The notes: generated from the letters alone by a model not told the origin. A DNA stretch of 62,677 bases from Gemmatimonadota bacterium (GCA_009838845.1 VXRD01000089.1:1-62677); one strand, 5' to 3'; positions 16,136 to 25,380 are shown, counted from the stretch's first letter. Numbers and translations: made by a program.

Positions 16136-16697
16136 ATATTTCTGCTACAATGGCGTTCAAGTTGTAATCCGGCAGGTCGAATACCACATAAGAGGGGAGG
16201 TTCAATTGTTGCCAGAGGTCGAAGCCGTTTGTCCGGGTTTTTTGGGCAGTGAATAAAGAGATGACGGTGCCGTGGGTGGCGATGGCGATGGTTTTGTGAG
16301 GGTGTGTTTTTACGGCTTTTTCAACGGCTCGGGTGAATCGCAGGCGAGCCTGATGTGCGGTTTCATTGCCAAAGATCAGGTCGTTGGGGTGTGCAAAGAA
16401 GGTTTTTACGGTGGTGTGCCATGTTTTTTGAGGGATAAAGGGGACGCCTTTGCGGTCGTGTTCGTGAAGGTCGGGTGCTGATGTATAGGGGATTTGGAGG
16501 ATGTCGGCGACGAGTTGTCCTGTTTGATGTGCTTTGGGTTCTTCGCTTGTGATGAGGAGGTCTGGTTTGTAGGGGCGCAACGCTTCGGCGAGAGGGGTGC
16601 AACTTGCGCGTCCGCTGTCCGATAGTTGCCAGTCTGGGGCGGATTTTGCCTCGTCGATTTGAGGCAAAGCGTGTTTGATTAAGATGAGGTGGTTCAT
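16131..16697 (-). CDS. Histidine phosphatase (phosphoglycerate mutase-like) family protein
   Basis: About 188 residues. The first catalytic His is in LILIKHALP, where the usual Arg of the RHG motif is Lys. The second is in AIATHGTVISLF. The fold order (LITSEEPKAHQTGQLVADIL and FGNETAHQARLRFTRAVEKAV) fits small phosphatases of the PhoE/SixA kind. The substrate is unknown. The frame is open to 16943, but the ATG at 16697 has a GGAG upstream and matches the family start. Its promoter region is shared divergently with the GNAT gene at 16801. Confidence 0.8.
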   Translation of the reverse strand: MNHLILIKHALPQIDEAKSAPDWQLSDSGRASCTPLAEALRPYKPDLLITSEEPKAHQTGQLVADILQIPYTSAPDLHEHDRKGVPFIPQKTWHTTVKTFFAHPNDLIFGNETAHQARLRFTRAVEKAVKTHPHKTIAIATHGTVISLFTAQKTRTNGFDLWQQLNLPSYVVFDLPDYNLNAIVAEIF

Positions 16698-16763
16698 GAA
16701 AGTACTCCGGTTATGTGTTATATGACTTAGACCGAGCGAGCGAAAATTGTACGTCGTGGTGTC

Positions 16764-16792
16764 TTGCATATTGGGGCGGTGTTCGGTATAAT
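16764..16792 (+). promoter_or_regulatory. Sigma-70-type promoter, likely giving a leaderless transcript
   Basis: TTGCAT (16764-16769), a 17-base spacer and a consensus TATAAT (16787-16792). The ATG of the GNAT gene begins only eight bases after the -10 box, so transcription should start at or within two bases of the start codon. No ribosome binding site is present. Confidence 0.7.
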
Positions 16793-16800
16793 TTACTTTT

Positions 16801-17334
16801 ATGGATATTGATATTCGGTCTCTTAAATCGTCTGAGGTGTCTCGGCTTCGGTATTTGCCGTTTTCCCGTAAAGAAACGCAACGGCGGCGGTTTATGCTAC
16901 AGGAATCCGGCAGGCTCCTTTTTTTTGTGGCATGGCGGGGCAATTTGCCGGTGGCTCAGGTGTTGCTCAATTGGGAAGGTGGCGATGCTGCTGGCGTGCC
17001 GCCGCAGGTGCGACCATGGCCCGAGGTGTCGTCGCTTTTTGTGCATCCAGATTATCGGCGAAGGGGTATTGCTTCGCGGTTGTTAGATGTGTGTGAGCGG
17101 ATTACTTTTCAGCGGGGCTATGAGAATATTGGTCTGTGCGTTTACGTGAAGAATCATCCTGCGCTCAATTTGTACGCTCGCCGCGGGTACAAAGATGCGG
17201 GATGGGAACCGTATTTGGCCCGGGGTGTTTATACTGATGCCAATGGCGGGCAGAGTAACTGGCGAGAGACGCGCGTTTATTTGATTAAGTCACTCAGGAA
17301 AAAATATGAATCCAGATCCTTTTGTTCAGTTTGA
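16801..17334 (+). CDS. GNAT family N-acetyltransferase
   Basis: A 177-residue acetyltransferase. The acetyl-CoA-binding motif A is clear (VSSLFVHPDYRRRGIASRLLDVCE: beta4, then R-R-x-G-I-A), followed by motif B (NHPALNLYARRGYKDAG). The fold is complete. The acceptor is unknown. It seems to be translated from a leaderless message. Its 3' end overlaps the start of pdxH by 29 bases in another frame, so expression of the two is linked. Confidence 0.85.
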   Translation: MDIDIRSLKSSEVSRLRYLPFSRKETQRRRFMLQESGRLLFFVAWRGNLPVAQVLLNWEGGDAAGVPPQVRPWPEVSSLFVHPDYRRRGIASRLLDVCERITFQRGYENIGLCVYVKNHPALNLYARRGYKDAGWEPYLARGVYTDANGGQSNWRETRVYLIKSLRKKYESRSFCSV

Positions 17335-17887
17335 TATGTGGTTTGAAGAGGCGAGGGCTTCGGAGCCGACTCTGCCCGAGGCTGTGGCTCTGGCGACGGC
17401 GACGCGCGATGGAAAGCCTTCGGTACGTATGGTGCTGGTGAAGCAGTGCGATCAAGAGGGGTTTGTGTTTTTTACGAATCTGGAGAGTCGCAAGGCCGAT
17501 GAGTTGGCGGAGAATCCCAGAGCCGCTTTGCTGTTTCACTGGAAGTCGCTGGTCAGGCAGGTGCGTATTGAGGGACGGGTTGAGGCTGTTTCGGACGAGG
17601 TGTCCAGGGCGTATTTTGATTCGCGTCCTCGAGGTAGTCGCTTGAGTGCGTGGGCGTCTCCACAAAGCGAGGCGATTCCCGATCGGGCATTTTTGGAAGG
17701 TCGCGTGGCAGAATTGGATCGTAAATATCCGGGAGAGGATGTGCCGTTGCCGGATTTTTGGGGGGGCTATCGGGTGGTTCCCGATCAGTTTGAATTTTGG
17801 GTGAATAGGGATGATCGGTTGCACGATCGGTTTTTGTATGTTCGGCAAGGTGATGGTGCGTGGAAGCGCGCTTTGCTGGCACCGTAG
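17306..17887 (+). CDS. pdxH: Pyridoxine/pyridoxamine 5'-phosphate oxidase
   Basis: A 193-residue FMN-dependent oxidase that makes pyridoxal 5'-phosphate from the pyridoxine or pyridoxamine phosphates. Family hallmarks are present: PSVRMVLVKQCDQEGFVFFTN, SRKADELAENPRAALLFHW, RQVRIEGRVE, the SRLSAWASPQS segment and the C-terminal FWVNRDDRLHDRFLY with a final LLAP. The length is a little shorter than E. coli PdxH, as in many bacteria. It overlaps the GNAT gene by 29 bases and is followed 12 bases later by pdxJ, forming a vitamin B6 pair. Confidence 0.92.
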   Translation: MNPDPFVQFDMWFEEARASEPTLPEAVALATATRDGKPSVRMVLVKQCDQEGFVFFTNLESRKADELAENPRAALLFHWKSLVRQVRIEGRVEAVSDEVSRAYFDSRPRGSRLSAWASPQSEAIPDRAFLEGRVAELDRKYPGEDVPLPDFWGGYRVVPDQFEFWVNRDDRLHDRFLYVRQGDGAWKRALLAP

Positions 17888-17899
17888 AGGAGGATGGGA

Positions 17900-18622
17900 A
17901 TGACCAAACTCAGTGTGAATTTGAATCGGGTGGCGCTGTTGCGGAATAGCCGGCCGCTTACTTTTCCCAGTGTGACAAAGGCGGCGCAGGTGTGTATTGA
18001 TGCGGGGGCGCATGGGATTACGGTGCATCCCCGGCCCGATGAGCGACATATTCGCAGGACGGATGTTTATGAGTTGAAAGAAATGATTTTGGGGGTGGAG
18101 TACAATATTGAGGGCAATCCCTTTCCCGATTTTATGGATATGGTGCGGGATGTGGTGCCAGATCAGTGTACGCTGGTGCCCGATGAACCCGATCAGAGCA
18201 CGTCCGATCACGGTTGGGATTTGAGACGAGATGGCGAGCGGCTTGTGCCGATTATTGCGGAGTTGAAAGGTCTGGGTATTCGGGTTTCTCTGTTTATGGA
18301 TCCGGTGCCAGAGGATATGGTTCTGGCAAAGGCTCTGGGTGCGGATCGCGTTGAACTTTATACGGAGTCTTACGCTTCTGCTTATGACGGAGGCGATGTG
18401 GGACCTGTTTTTCGACAGTACGCGGCTTCGGCGCGCGCTGCACAGGATGCCGGGCTGGGGGTTAATGCAGGGCACGATCTCAATCTCGATAATTTGGGGG
18501 AGTTTGTGACGATTCCCGGGATTCTCGAAGTGTCTATTGGTCACGCGCTGATCGCAGATACTGTTTTTATGGGGTTGGAGAATACGGTGAAGGCGTATTT
18601 GAAGGTGTTGGGGTATGGGTGA
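17900..18622 (+). CDS. pdxJ: Pyridoxine 5'-phosphate synthase
   Basis: A 240-residue TIM-barrel enzyme that condenses 3-amino-1-hydroxyacetone phosphate with deoxyxylulose 5-phosphate. Diagnostic segments are LSVNLNRVALLRNSR, the active-site stretch GITVHPRPDERHIRRTDV, NIEGNPFPDF, CTLVPDEPDQSTSDHGWD, and the C-terminal GLGVNAGHDLNLDNL. An ATG at 17894 is too close to AGAGGAGG; the ATG at 17900 has ideal spacing. Together with pdxH it covers the last steps of the DXP-dependent B6 route. The other pathway genes are not in the window. Confidence 0.93.
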   Translation: MTKLSVNLNRVALLRNSRPLTFPSVTKAAQVCIDAGAHGITVHPRPDERHIRRTDVYELKEMILGVEYNIEGNPFPDFMDMVRDVVPDQCTLVPDEPDQSTSDHGWDLRRDGERLVPIIAELKGLGIRVSLFMDPVPEDMVLAKALGADRVELYTESYASAYDGGDVGPVFRQYAASARAAQDAGLGVNAGHDLNLDNLGEFVTIPGILEVSIGHALIADTVFMGLENTVKAYLKVLGYG

Positions 18623-18737
18623 GGTGAGAGGCTAACATCATCCCCAACGCCATTGACAAAGCGATTTCATTTGTTTATTATTGCACGTTGGTCCCGTTAG
18701 TGAGTGAAGTATTATAAAGAAAGGATTATCCAACGCG

Positions 18738-20069
18738 ATGAATGTGCAGGTGACCGAGTCGGGGACGTGGCGTCGAACATTGGAGATTGAGGCTCCGGCT
18801 GAGGATGTGGATAAGCGTCTCAATGACGCTTACAGGAAATATAGCAAGACCCTTAATTTGCCGGGGTTTCGCAAGGGTAAAATTCCCCTGAGTGTTGTCA
18901 AACGGCAATTTGGGCCGGCCATCCAGGGTGAGGTTGTACAGGAGATGGTCGAGGAGTTTTACCGGGAGGCGAGTGAAGCCGAAGGTATTCAACCCGTTTC
19001 CCAGGCGAGTATTGACGATATCAATTTTGAAGAGGGACAACCTCTGGTGTTCAAGGCTTCTGTCGATGTCCGTCCAGAGATAACCGTGGAGACCTATAAG
19101 GAGCTGAAGGTGACGCGGCCCGTGTTTGCGGTTGAAGACGAGCATGTTGAAGGCCGGTTGCGGTATATGCAAGAGGAGAGAGCGACCGAGCAGGTCGTGG
19201 AGCGCGCTGCCGATCTCGACGATGTGGTTTTTGCCGATGTCGAAGAACTCGATGATGGCGGCAGTCCCGTGCCCGATCACGGGTCAGAAGATCAATCAAT
19301 TCGATTGTTTAAGACGGAAGACGGCAAGCCGACTGATTTGGCAGAGCAATTGATGGGTATTTCGGCTGGTGAGGCCCGTGAGGTTAAAATTACGCGGCCC
19401 GTTCAGGATGAGCCCGATCACGAGGATTGCGATCACGATGAGCCCGATCATGAGGATCACGACGAAGGACCGAAAGAAGAAACCGTGATGTTTCGCGTGA
19501 CGGCGAAAGAAATACGCGAGCGCGAGTTGCCCGAGTTGGATGACGAGTTGGCTCAGGATGTCGGCGGCGTGGAGACGTTGGACGAACTCAAGACGCAGAT
19601 CCGCAATGAGATGCAGACGCAGTACGAGCAGATGATTCGCCAGCGCGTTGAGGAAAATTTGATGGATGCGCTGATCGAGGAGAATCCTTTTGAGGTTCCC
19701 GATAGCATGGTCGAGAATTATCTCAATGGTATGATTGAGTCATACAAGCAGGAGCAAGCGGGTCACGATCAAGGGATTGACGAAGATGCGCTTCGCGAGG
19801 AAGGGCGCGATCAAGCCGAGCGCGGTGTCAAACGCTTTTTGTTGCTGGATGCTGTTGCCGATCAGGAAAATATCGAGGTGACGGATGACGATCTGGACAA
19901 GCATCTCGAAGAGATGTCGCAACGGCACAATATTGAAGGGCCGCGTTTGCGTCAGATTTTGAGCCGAACCGAACAGCTCGATCAGATTGAGTCGGAGATT
20001 AAAACGCAGAAGACGTTTGATTTTCTCATCGATAATGCAGATGTCGAAGATGTTGAGGAAGTTGAATAG
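18738..20069 (+). CDS. tig: Trigger factor (ribosome-associated chaperone, FKBP-type prolyl isomerase)
   Basis: A 443-residue trigger factor. The N-terminal ribosome-binding domain carries the signature GFRKGKIP. A PPIase-like middle part starts at about 150 (TEQVVERAADLDDVVFADVE) and a helical C-terminal arm domain follows. At about 222-245 the PPIase domain contains a His/Asp/Glu-rich insertion with repeated D-E-P-D-H-E-D units, absent from typical homologues and possibly metal-binding. It heads the classical tig-clpP-clpX order, coupling folding at the ribosome with proteolysis. Confidence 0.92.
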   Translation: MNVQVTESGTWRRTLEIEAPAEDVDKRLNDAYRKYSKTLNLPGFRKGKIPLSVVKRQFGPAIQGEVVQEMVEEFYREASEAEGIQPVSQASIDDINFEEGQPLVFKASVDVRPEITVETYKELKVTRPVFAVEDEHVEGRLRYMQEERATEQVVERAADLDDVVFADVEELDDGGSPVPDHGSEDQSIRLFKTEDGKPTDLAEQLMGISAGEAREVKITRPVQDEPDHEDCDHDEPDHEDHDEGPKEETVMFRVTAKEIRERELPELDDELAQDVGGVETLDELKTQIRNEMQTQYEQMIRQRVEENLMDALIEENPFEVPDSMVENYLNGMIESYKQEQAGHDQGIDEDALREEGRDQAERGVKRFLLLDAVADQENIEVTDDDLDKHLEEMSQRHNIEGPRLRQILSRTEQLDQIESEIKTQKTFDFLIDNADVEDVEEVE

Positions 20070-20079
20070 ACGGAGCGGG

Positions 20080-20104
20080 GTACAACTGGTTCAGGCCAGT
20101 TCAT
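20080..20104. repeat. 25-bp dispersed repeat, copy 2
   Basis: Identical over 25 bases to 8822-8846, here in the tig-clpP spacer. Its ACTGG/CCAGT arms can pair. Confidence 0.8.
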
Positions 20105-20144
20105 AGACGGATTTTACATTTAAACATGGGATTTAAAATTAAAT

Positions 20145-20759
20145 ATGGCTCTGGTTCCTACAGTTCTTGAACAAACAGGGCGTGGCGAGCGCGCTTATGA
20201 CATTTTTTCGCGGCTGTTGCGCGATAATATTATTTTTATTGGTACGCCGATCAACGATACGATTGCCAATCTGGTGATTGCCCAGATGTTGTTTTGCACA
20301 TCTGAAACGCCCGAGAAGCCGATTCGGCTGTATATCAATTCTCCCGGCGGCAGTATTACGGCGGGTTTGGCTATTTACGATACGATGCAATACGTGCCCA
20401 ATGATGTTGAAACGCTTTGTGTGGGTCAGGCTTTTTCACTGGGTGCCGTGCTTCTTGCAGGGGGCACGAAGGGGCATCGCCGCGCATTGCCAAATTCGCG
20501 CATTTTGCTGCATCAACCCATTGGCGGTGCAGGCGGTCAGGCTTCGGATATCGAACGACACGCCGAAGAGATTTTGCAATATCGCGACCGTTTGAACGCC
20601 ATTTTATCCGAATGTACGGGTCAGCCTATTGAGCGCATAGAAAGGGATGCAGACCGCGATTTCTTTATGTCGGCTGATGAGTCAAAGGAATATGGCCTGA
20701 TTGACGAAGTGCTCAGTCCCGAGAGTTCCACCCCCGATATCGACGAAGCTTTGTCATGA
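20145..20759 (+). CDS. clpP: ATP-dependent Clp protease proteolytic subunit
   Basis: A 204-residue serine peptidase. The catalytic triad is S98 ([11 protein letters not shown]), H123 (RILLHQP) and D172 ([12 protein letters not shown]). The usual Met after the active Ser is Leu, and the preceding Ala is Phe, so the motif differs slightly from the common GQAASMGA. Oligomer-forming motifs ([10 protein letters not shown]) are normal. No good RBS precedes the ATG. It lies between tig and clpX and would form the ClpXP chamber with the latter. Confidence 0.94.
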   Translation: MALVPTVLEQTGRGERAYDIFSRLLRDNIIFIGTPINDTIANLVIAQMLFCTSETPEKPIRLYINSPGGSITAGLAIYDTMQYVPNDVETLCVGQAFSLGAVLLAGGTKGHRRALPNSRILLHQPIGGAGGQASDIERHAEEILQYRDRLNAILSECTGQPIERIERDADRDFFMSADESKEYGLIDEVLSPESSTPDIDEALS

Positions 20760-20773
20760 GGAAGTAGGGCGTT

Positions 20774-22021
20774 ATGAAACGACGGACATCCAGAGCAGAA
20801 ATTCGCTGTTCTTTTTGTGGCAAGAGTGCCGATCAGGTCGATAAGATCGTCACCGGCCCGAGCGTGAATATTTGCAGTGAGTGTATCAAGCTGTGCAATG
20901 AGGTTTTGCGAGAGGACGATCTCAAAAAGCCCGTGACGCTTCACAAAGGGTTGCCCAAGCCGCAGGAAATTAAGACGCGTCTCGACGATTATGTAATTGG
21001 CCAGGAGCGCGCCAAGCGCGTTCTTTCGGTTGCGGTGTATAATCACTACAAGCGCATTCGGTCCAATCAGTCTGCGGATGATGTCGAACTCGATAAGAGC
21101 AATATTTTGCTTATGGGACCCACGGGTACTGGCAAGACGCTTTTGGCACAAACGCTGGCGCGCATTTTGCAGGTTCCATTTTCGATTGCCGATGCCACTA
21201 TTTTGACCGAAGCAGGATATGTTGGCGAAGATGTTGAGAATATTCTGGTGCGCCTACTTCAGGCGGCGGATTACGATGTGGCGCAGGCAGAGATGGGTAT
21301 TTTGTATTTGGACGAGGTCGATAAAATTTCTCGAAAGTCGGCCAATCCATCTATTACGCGCGATGTGTCTGGGGAAGGTGTTCAGCAAGCGTTGTTGAAG
21401 ATTCTGGAAGGTACGGTGGCGAGTATTCCGCCCAAGGGGGGGCGCAAGCATCCCGAACAACCTCTGATTCAGCTCAATACCAAAAATATTCTGTTTATCT
21501 GTGGCGGTGCATTTGATGGTTTGGAAAGCGTTATTAGCACCCGCATCGGCAAGAAGACCATTGGTTTTGGAGCTGATTCGAACGATTTGGATGAGCAAAG
21601 TACCGGTGAGATTTTCCAGCATGCCGAGCCAGAAGATTTGATCAAATACGGTTTGATTCCAGAACTGGTTGGGCGGATGCCCGTGATGTGTGCGTTGAGT
21701 GAGTTGGATGAGGCTGCACTGTTGCAGATTTTGACGGAACCGCAAAATGCGATTACCAAGCAATATCAAAAGTTGTTCGAACTCGATGGGGTTGAGCTGA
21801 CTTTTGAGGATGACGCGCTGCGCGAGGTTGTGCGCATTACACAGGAAAAGGGTACAGGCGCGCGCGGGTTGCGGTCGGTTCTCGAGACTGTTATGACGGA
21901 TTTGATGTACGATATACCCTCCAATGAGGACCTGACCGAGATCACAGTGACCCTCGATATGGTTCAAAATCGCAACAAGCCGCGTATGGAAGTTCTCGAA
22001 TCCACACAAAAAAGCGCTTAA
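20774..22021 (+). CDS. clpX: ATP-dependent Clp protease ATP-binding subunit ClpX
   Basis: A 415-residue AAA+ unfoldase. The N-terminal zinc-binding domain has C12-x2-C15 and C34-x2-C37 ([15 protein letters not shown]). Walker A is GPTGTGKT (115-122), the pore loop is GYVG (148-151), and Walker B is ILYLDEVDK (D180, E181). Sensor regions follow ([24 protein letters not shown]). It feeds unfolded substrates to ClpP, whose gene ends 14 bases upstream. Confidence 0.96.
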   Translation: MKRRTSRAEIRCSFCGKSADQVDKIVTGPSVNICSECIKLCNEVLREDDLKKPVTLHKGLPKPQEIKTRLDDYVIGQERAKRVLSVAVYNHYKRIRSNQSADDVELDKSNILLMGPTGTGKTLLAQTLARILQVPFSIADATILTEAGYVGEDVENILVRLLQAADYDVAQAEMGILYLDEVDKISRKSANPSITRDVSGEGVQQALLKILEGTVASIPPKGGRKHPEQPLIQLNTKNILFICGGAFDGLESVISTRIGKKTIGFGADSNDLDEQSTGEIFQHAEPEDLIKYGLIPELVGRMPVMCALSELDEAALLQILTEPQNAITKQYQKLFELDGVELTFEDDALREVVRITQEKGTGARGLRSVLETVMTDLMYDIPSNEDLTEITVTLDMVQNRNKPRMEVLESTQKSA

Positions 22022-22048
22022 AAAGATAGATATTTCCCACAGATGGGG

Positions 22049-22080
22049 AACCGGGGCCGAATTGGACCCCGGTTTTCGTT
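22049..22080 (+). terminator. Probable intrinsic terminator after clpX
   Basis: AACCGGGG / CCCCGGTT, an 8-bp perfect stem, is followed by a weak T-rich tract (TTCGTTTG). It ends 17 bases before the engB start, so engB either has its own promoter or depends on read-through. Confidence 0.55.
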
Positions 22081-22097
22081 TGTGTGAAAGGGCGGTC

Positions 22098-22685
22098 ATG
22101 CAATTCCATTCTGTCGAATTTGTTACGAGTGTTGGCTTTTTGAGGCAGTTGCCTCGCGATGGGATGGCCGAGATTGCATTTGCGGGGCGTTCCAATGTGG
22201 GCAAGTCGTCGTTGCTCAATCGGCTGTTCAATCGGAAAAATTTGGCGAAGACGAGTAGCGCGCCCGGCAAGACGCGGACGCTGAATTTTTACCGCGTAAA
22301 TCACGCGTATTATTTTGTCGATTTGCCCGGTTATGGCTATGCAAAGCGCAGTTGGGAAGAGCGTCAGGCGTGGGGAAAGCTGATTGAGGGGTATGTGCAG
22401 GATCGGCCTTCAATCAGGGGTTTTGTTCTGTTGATCGATGCGAGGCACGATCCGAGCCGAGATGATTTGCAGATGATTGACTGGCTGGTACACGGCAACA
22501 AGCCGTTTGTGGTGGTTGCTACGAAAGCGGATAAGTTGTCGGGTCATAAGCTCAAAAGTCGATTGGATCAAACCCGTCGGATGCTCGCTTTGCACGGCGA
22601 TTTTGACCTTGTGCCGTTTTCCGCGACGACGGGTCGCGGTAAGGATGCGGTTTGGCGGTGGATTGGAGAGGTGATGAATGTTTGA
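22098..22685 (+). CDS. engB: Ribosome biogenesis GTPase EngB/YsxC
   Basis: A 195-residue TRAFAC-class GTPase needed for assembly of the large ribosomal subunit. Motifs: G1 GRSNVGKSS (30-38), G2 region SSAPGKTRT, G3 DLPGYG (75-80), G4 TKAD (142-145) and G5 SAT near 168. The frame is open to 22062, but the ATG at 22098 with AAAGGGCGG upstream fits the family start. It overlaps the next gene by eight bases. Confidence 0.93.
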   Translation: MQFHSVEFVTSVGFLRQLPRDGMAEIAFAGRSNVGKSSLLNRLFNRKNLAKTSSAPGKTRTLNFYRVNHAYYFVDLPGYGYAKRSWEERQAWGKLIEGYVQDRPSIRGFVLLIDARHDPSRDDLQMIDWLVHGNKPFVVVATKADKLSGHKLKSRLDQTRRMLALHGDFDLVPFSATTGRGKDAVWRWIGEVMNV

Positions 22686-23778
22686 CTATCGGGTAAAGAA
22701 TGCCGAGGAGATTCCCACGCCTGCGCTGTTGGTTTACAAGGCGGCGGTGGCGCATAATATTCGCGCGATTGGAGATATGATGGGCGGGTATGCGCGTTTG
22801 CGTCCGCATATTAAGACGCATAAGATGTCGCAGATTGCGCGTATGGAGATGGATGAGGGGATTGATAAGTTTAAGTGTGCAACGCCCAAAGAGGCGGCGA
22901 TGCTCGCTGCGATTGGTGCGACCGATGTGTTGATTTCTTATCATATCGTGGGGGCAAATATTGGGCGCGTGGTGGATTTGAAGCGGTTGTATCCCGATGT
23001 CGATTTGAAAGTTATTGCGGATGATGGGGATGCGATTCAGGCGTTGTCCGATGCCTGCACATCGGCGGGTGTGAGTCTGGGTGTTATGGTGGATGTCAAT
23101 ACGGGGATGGATCGCACGGGTGCATTGCCCGGCGCGCCTTCGCTGGCTCTGGCACAGCAGATTGCACAGTCGTCGGGGTTGTGTTTTGTGGGTTTGCATG
23201 TGTATGATGGGCATGTGGGTGATTTCGATGCGGATATGCGTCAAAAGACGGCGTTTGAGTCGATTGAGCGGGCTGTTGAGACCCGGTGTCTGATAGAGCA
23301 GTCTGGGATTGAGGTTGAGAAATTGGTGGCTTCGGGGTCGCCGGGTTTTGAGCATACGCAACGGGTGGATGGGGTGGATGAGGTCTCGCCCGGTACGTGG
23401 ATTTTTTGGGATACCGGATATGGTGATAAGCTGGAGAGTCCCTTTGAATGGGCAGCACTAATTTTGTCCAGTGTGATCAGTACGACTCGCGCAGACCTCG
23501 TTACATTGGACGCGGGCAGCAAGTCGGTTGCGCCCGATACGCCTGTGCCCCATTTTCGCGCGTTGGGGTTGTCAGATGAGATTGCGTTTGTGCGGCGCAA
23601 TGAGGAACACCAGTTGTTGCAATTGCCGGAGGGCACACCGAGACCGCGTGTGGGCGATCAATTTTATCTGGTGCCGCGCCATGTGTGTACGACCGTGAAT
23701 TTGTGGGATGAGGTGTGTGTGATTGATGAAGACGGGATGTTTGTAGAGACATGGGCCGTGGATGCGAGAGGGCATTGA
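22678..23778 (+). CDS. Fold-type III PLP enzyme, D-serine dehydratase/D-threonine aldolase-like
   Basis: A 366-residue enzyme with an alanine-racemase-like barrel and a C-terminal beta domain. The PLP lysine lies in RPHIKTHK (43-50). Further motifs are DVNTGMDRTG and VASGSPGFEH. The C-terminal metal site reads PRHVCTTVN with H335 and C337. In characterised relatives, His plus Cys binds zinc in D-serine dehydratases, while D-threonine aldolases use His plus Asp, so D-serine-dehydratase-type chemistry is favoured. It overlaps engB by eight bases and is followed directly by serA, hinting at a serine-related context. Confidence 0.82.
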   Translation: MFDYRVKNAEEIPTPALLVYKAAVAHNIRAIGDMMGGYARLRPHIKTHKMSQIARMEMDEGIDKFKCATPKEAAMLAAIGATDVLISYHIVGANIGRVVDLKRLYPDVDLKVIADDGDAIQALSDACTSAGVSLGVMVDVNTGMDRTGALPGAPSLALAQQIAQSSGLCFVGLHVYDGHVGDFDADMRQKTAFESIERAVETRCLIEQSGIEVEKLVASGSPGFEHTQRVDGVDEVSPGTWIFWDTGYGDKLESPFEWAALILSSVISTTRADLVTLDAGSKSVAPDTPVPHFRALGLSDEIAFVRRNEEHQLLQLPEGTPRPRVGDQFYLVPRHVCTTVNLWDEVCVIDEDGMFVETWAVDARGH

Positions 23779-25365
23779 GTGAAAATGGAAAAGGTTCTGA
23801 TCGCCGATTCTCTGGCCGATGGCTGGCAGAATGTTTTCGTTTCTTCAGATGTAGAAGTCGATTTGAATACGGGTCTGTCTGAAGATGCCTTGTGTGAGAT
23901 TATCGGCGATTATGCCGGGCTGATTGTGCGCAGTGCAACGCGGGTTACGCAACGGGTGATTGAGGCGGGTGTGAATCTTCGCGCGATTGGTCGGGCGGGT
24001 GCTGGTGTGGATAATATCGATGTGAATGCCGCGACTGAGCGGGGGATTGTGGTGATGAATGCACCGGGCGGCAATACGATTTCTGCCGCTGAGTACGCGA
24101 TGGCTATGATGATGGCGCTGTCTCGCAATATCCCCCAGGCGACGGCATCGCTTAAAGCTGGCGAATGGGAGCGCGGCAAATATACGGGTGTTGAATTATA
24201 CGGCAAGACTTTGGGCATTATTGGCGTGGGGCGCGTCGGTCAGCAGGTGGCGCGACGCGCGCATGCGTTTGGTATGACGTTGTTGGGTGCCGATCCTTTT
24301 TTGTCGGATGATCTGGCGCGGCAGTTGCATATACAGCAGGCTTCTTACGATGAGATTTTTGCCAGGTCGGATTATATTACGTTGCACGCAGCGTTTACGA
24401 ATCAGACCCATCATCTCATTTCTGAATCGGCGCTTGCAAGGTGCAAAGATGGGGTGCGTATTATTAATTGCGCCCGGGGTGAGCTTGTGGATGAGAAGGC
24501 ACTTGTCAGGGCGATTGAAGCGGGTAAGGTCGCAGGGGCTGCATTGGATGTGTTTGGCGAAGAGCCGCCTGCGGTTGATCATCCGCTGATTAAAAGGCCA
24601 GAGGTGGTTTCTACGCCGCATCTGGGGGCTTCGACATTTGAGGCGCAGGAAAATGTGGCGCGGCAGATTGCCATGGATTTGCGCGATGCACTGCAGGGTA
24701 AGCCCGTTCAAAGTGGTATCAATTTGCCGCCGATTGATCCCGAGTATCTCGATGCGATCAGTCCCTATTTGTCGCTGGCAGAAAAGGTGGGGTCGCTGCA
24801 CGCGCAACTTATGGGCGGGCATTTGCACAGGGTGGTTAATCGATATCAGGGTGTGATTCAGGAATACGCTACGGCGCCGCTTACGGCTGCGGTTTTGAAA
24901 GGTATTTTTGAATATCAGGCTGAGGAGCCGGTGACGCTGGTCAACGCGCCTTTGTGGGCTAAGGCGCGCAGCATTCGGGTCGAAGAGTCCAAGAGCAGTC
25001 ACGCGGATTATAGCAATTTGATTACGATAGATGTCGAGACTTCGGAAGAGACGACATCGATTTCGGCGACGGTTTTTGGGCGCCGGGATTTGCGGTTGGT
25101 TCGCATAGATGATATTGAGGTGAAGGCAAAGCTCGAGGGGAATATGATTGTTTTGGGCAATCGTGATGTGCCCGGTGTGGTGGGGCATATGGGCAATTTG
25201 TTTGCGGTAAATGGGATCAATATTTCCGATATGGCGCTGGGGCGCAGGAGCCAGGGCGGCGAGGCGATTATGGTTTTTAATATCGATACGCCGGTGCAGG
25301 ATGAGGTGCTGGCCGATATTGTGTCTCAGGAGTTTGTGAACTGGGTTAAACAGGTGAAGTTGTAA
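23779..25365 (+). CDS. serA: D-3-phosphoglycerate dehydrogenase, long form with ACT domain
   Basis: A 528-residue enzyme for the first step of serine synthesis. Order: substrate and NAD domains (about 1-320; GIIGVGRVGQQVARRA, NCARGELVDE with the catalytic Arg, FGEEPP with Glu, TPHLGAST with His), an intervening domain, and a C-terminal ACT domain (GVVGHMGNLFAVNGINISDMALGR). This is the mycobacterial/Bacillus-type long SerA, feedback-regulated through the ACT part. The frame opens with GTG immediately after the previous stop; an ATG two codons later is an alternative. AGAGGG spacing favours the GTG. Confidence 0.93.
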   Translation: MKMEKVLIADSLADGWQNVFVSSDVEVDLNTGLSEDALCEIIGDYAGLIVRSATRVTQRVIEAGVNLRAIGRAGAGVDNIDVNAATERGIVVMNAPGGNTISAAEYAMAMMMALSRNIPQATASLKAGEWERGKYTGVELYGKTLGIIGVGRVGQQVARRAHAFGMTLLGADPFLSDDLARQLHIQQASYDEIFARSDYITLHAAFTNQTHHLISESALARCKDGVRIINCARGELVDEKALVRAIEAGKVAGAALDVFGEEPPAVDHPLIKRPEVVSTPHLGASTFEAQENVARQIAMDLRDALQGKPVQSGINLPPIDPEYLDAISPYLSLAEKVGSLHAQLMGGHLHRVVNRYQGVIQEYATAPLTAAVLKGIFEYQAEEPVTLVNAPLWAKARSIRVEESKSSHADYSNLITIDVETSEETTSISATVFGRRDLRLVRIDDIEVKAKLEGNMIVLGNRDVPGVVGHMGNLFAVNGINISDMALGRRSQGGEAIMVFNIDTPVQDEVLADIVSQEFVNWVKQVKL

Positions 25366-25380
25366 AAAAAAGGATAAAAA

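Noticed and set aside
17294-18544. Long minus-strand open frame (416 codons) opposite pdxH and pdxJ
   Set aside because: Both plus-strand genes are firmly identified; the antisense frame has no recognisable domain.
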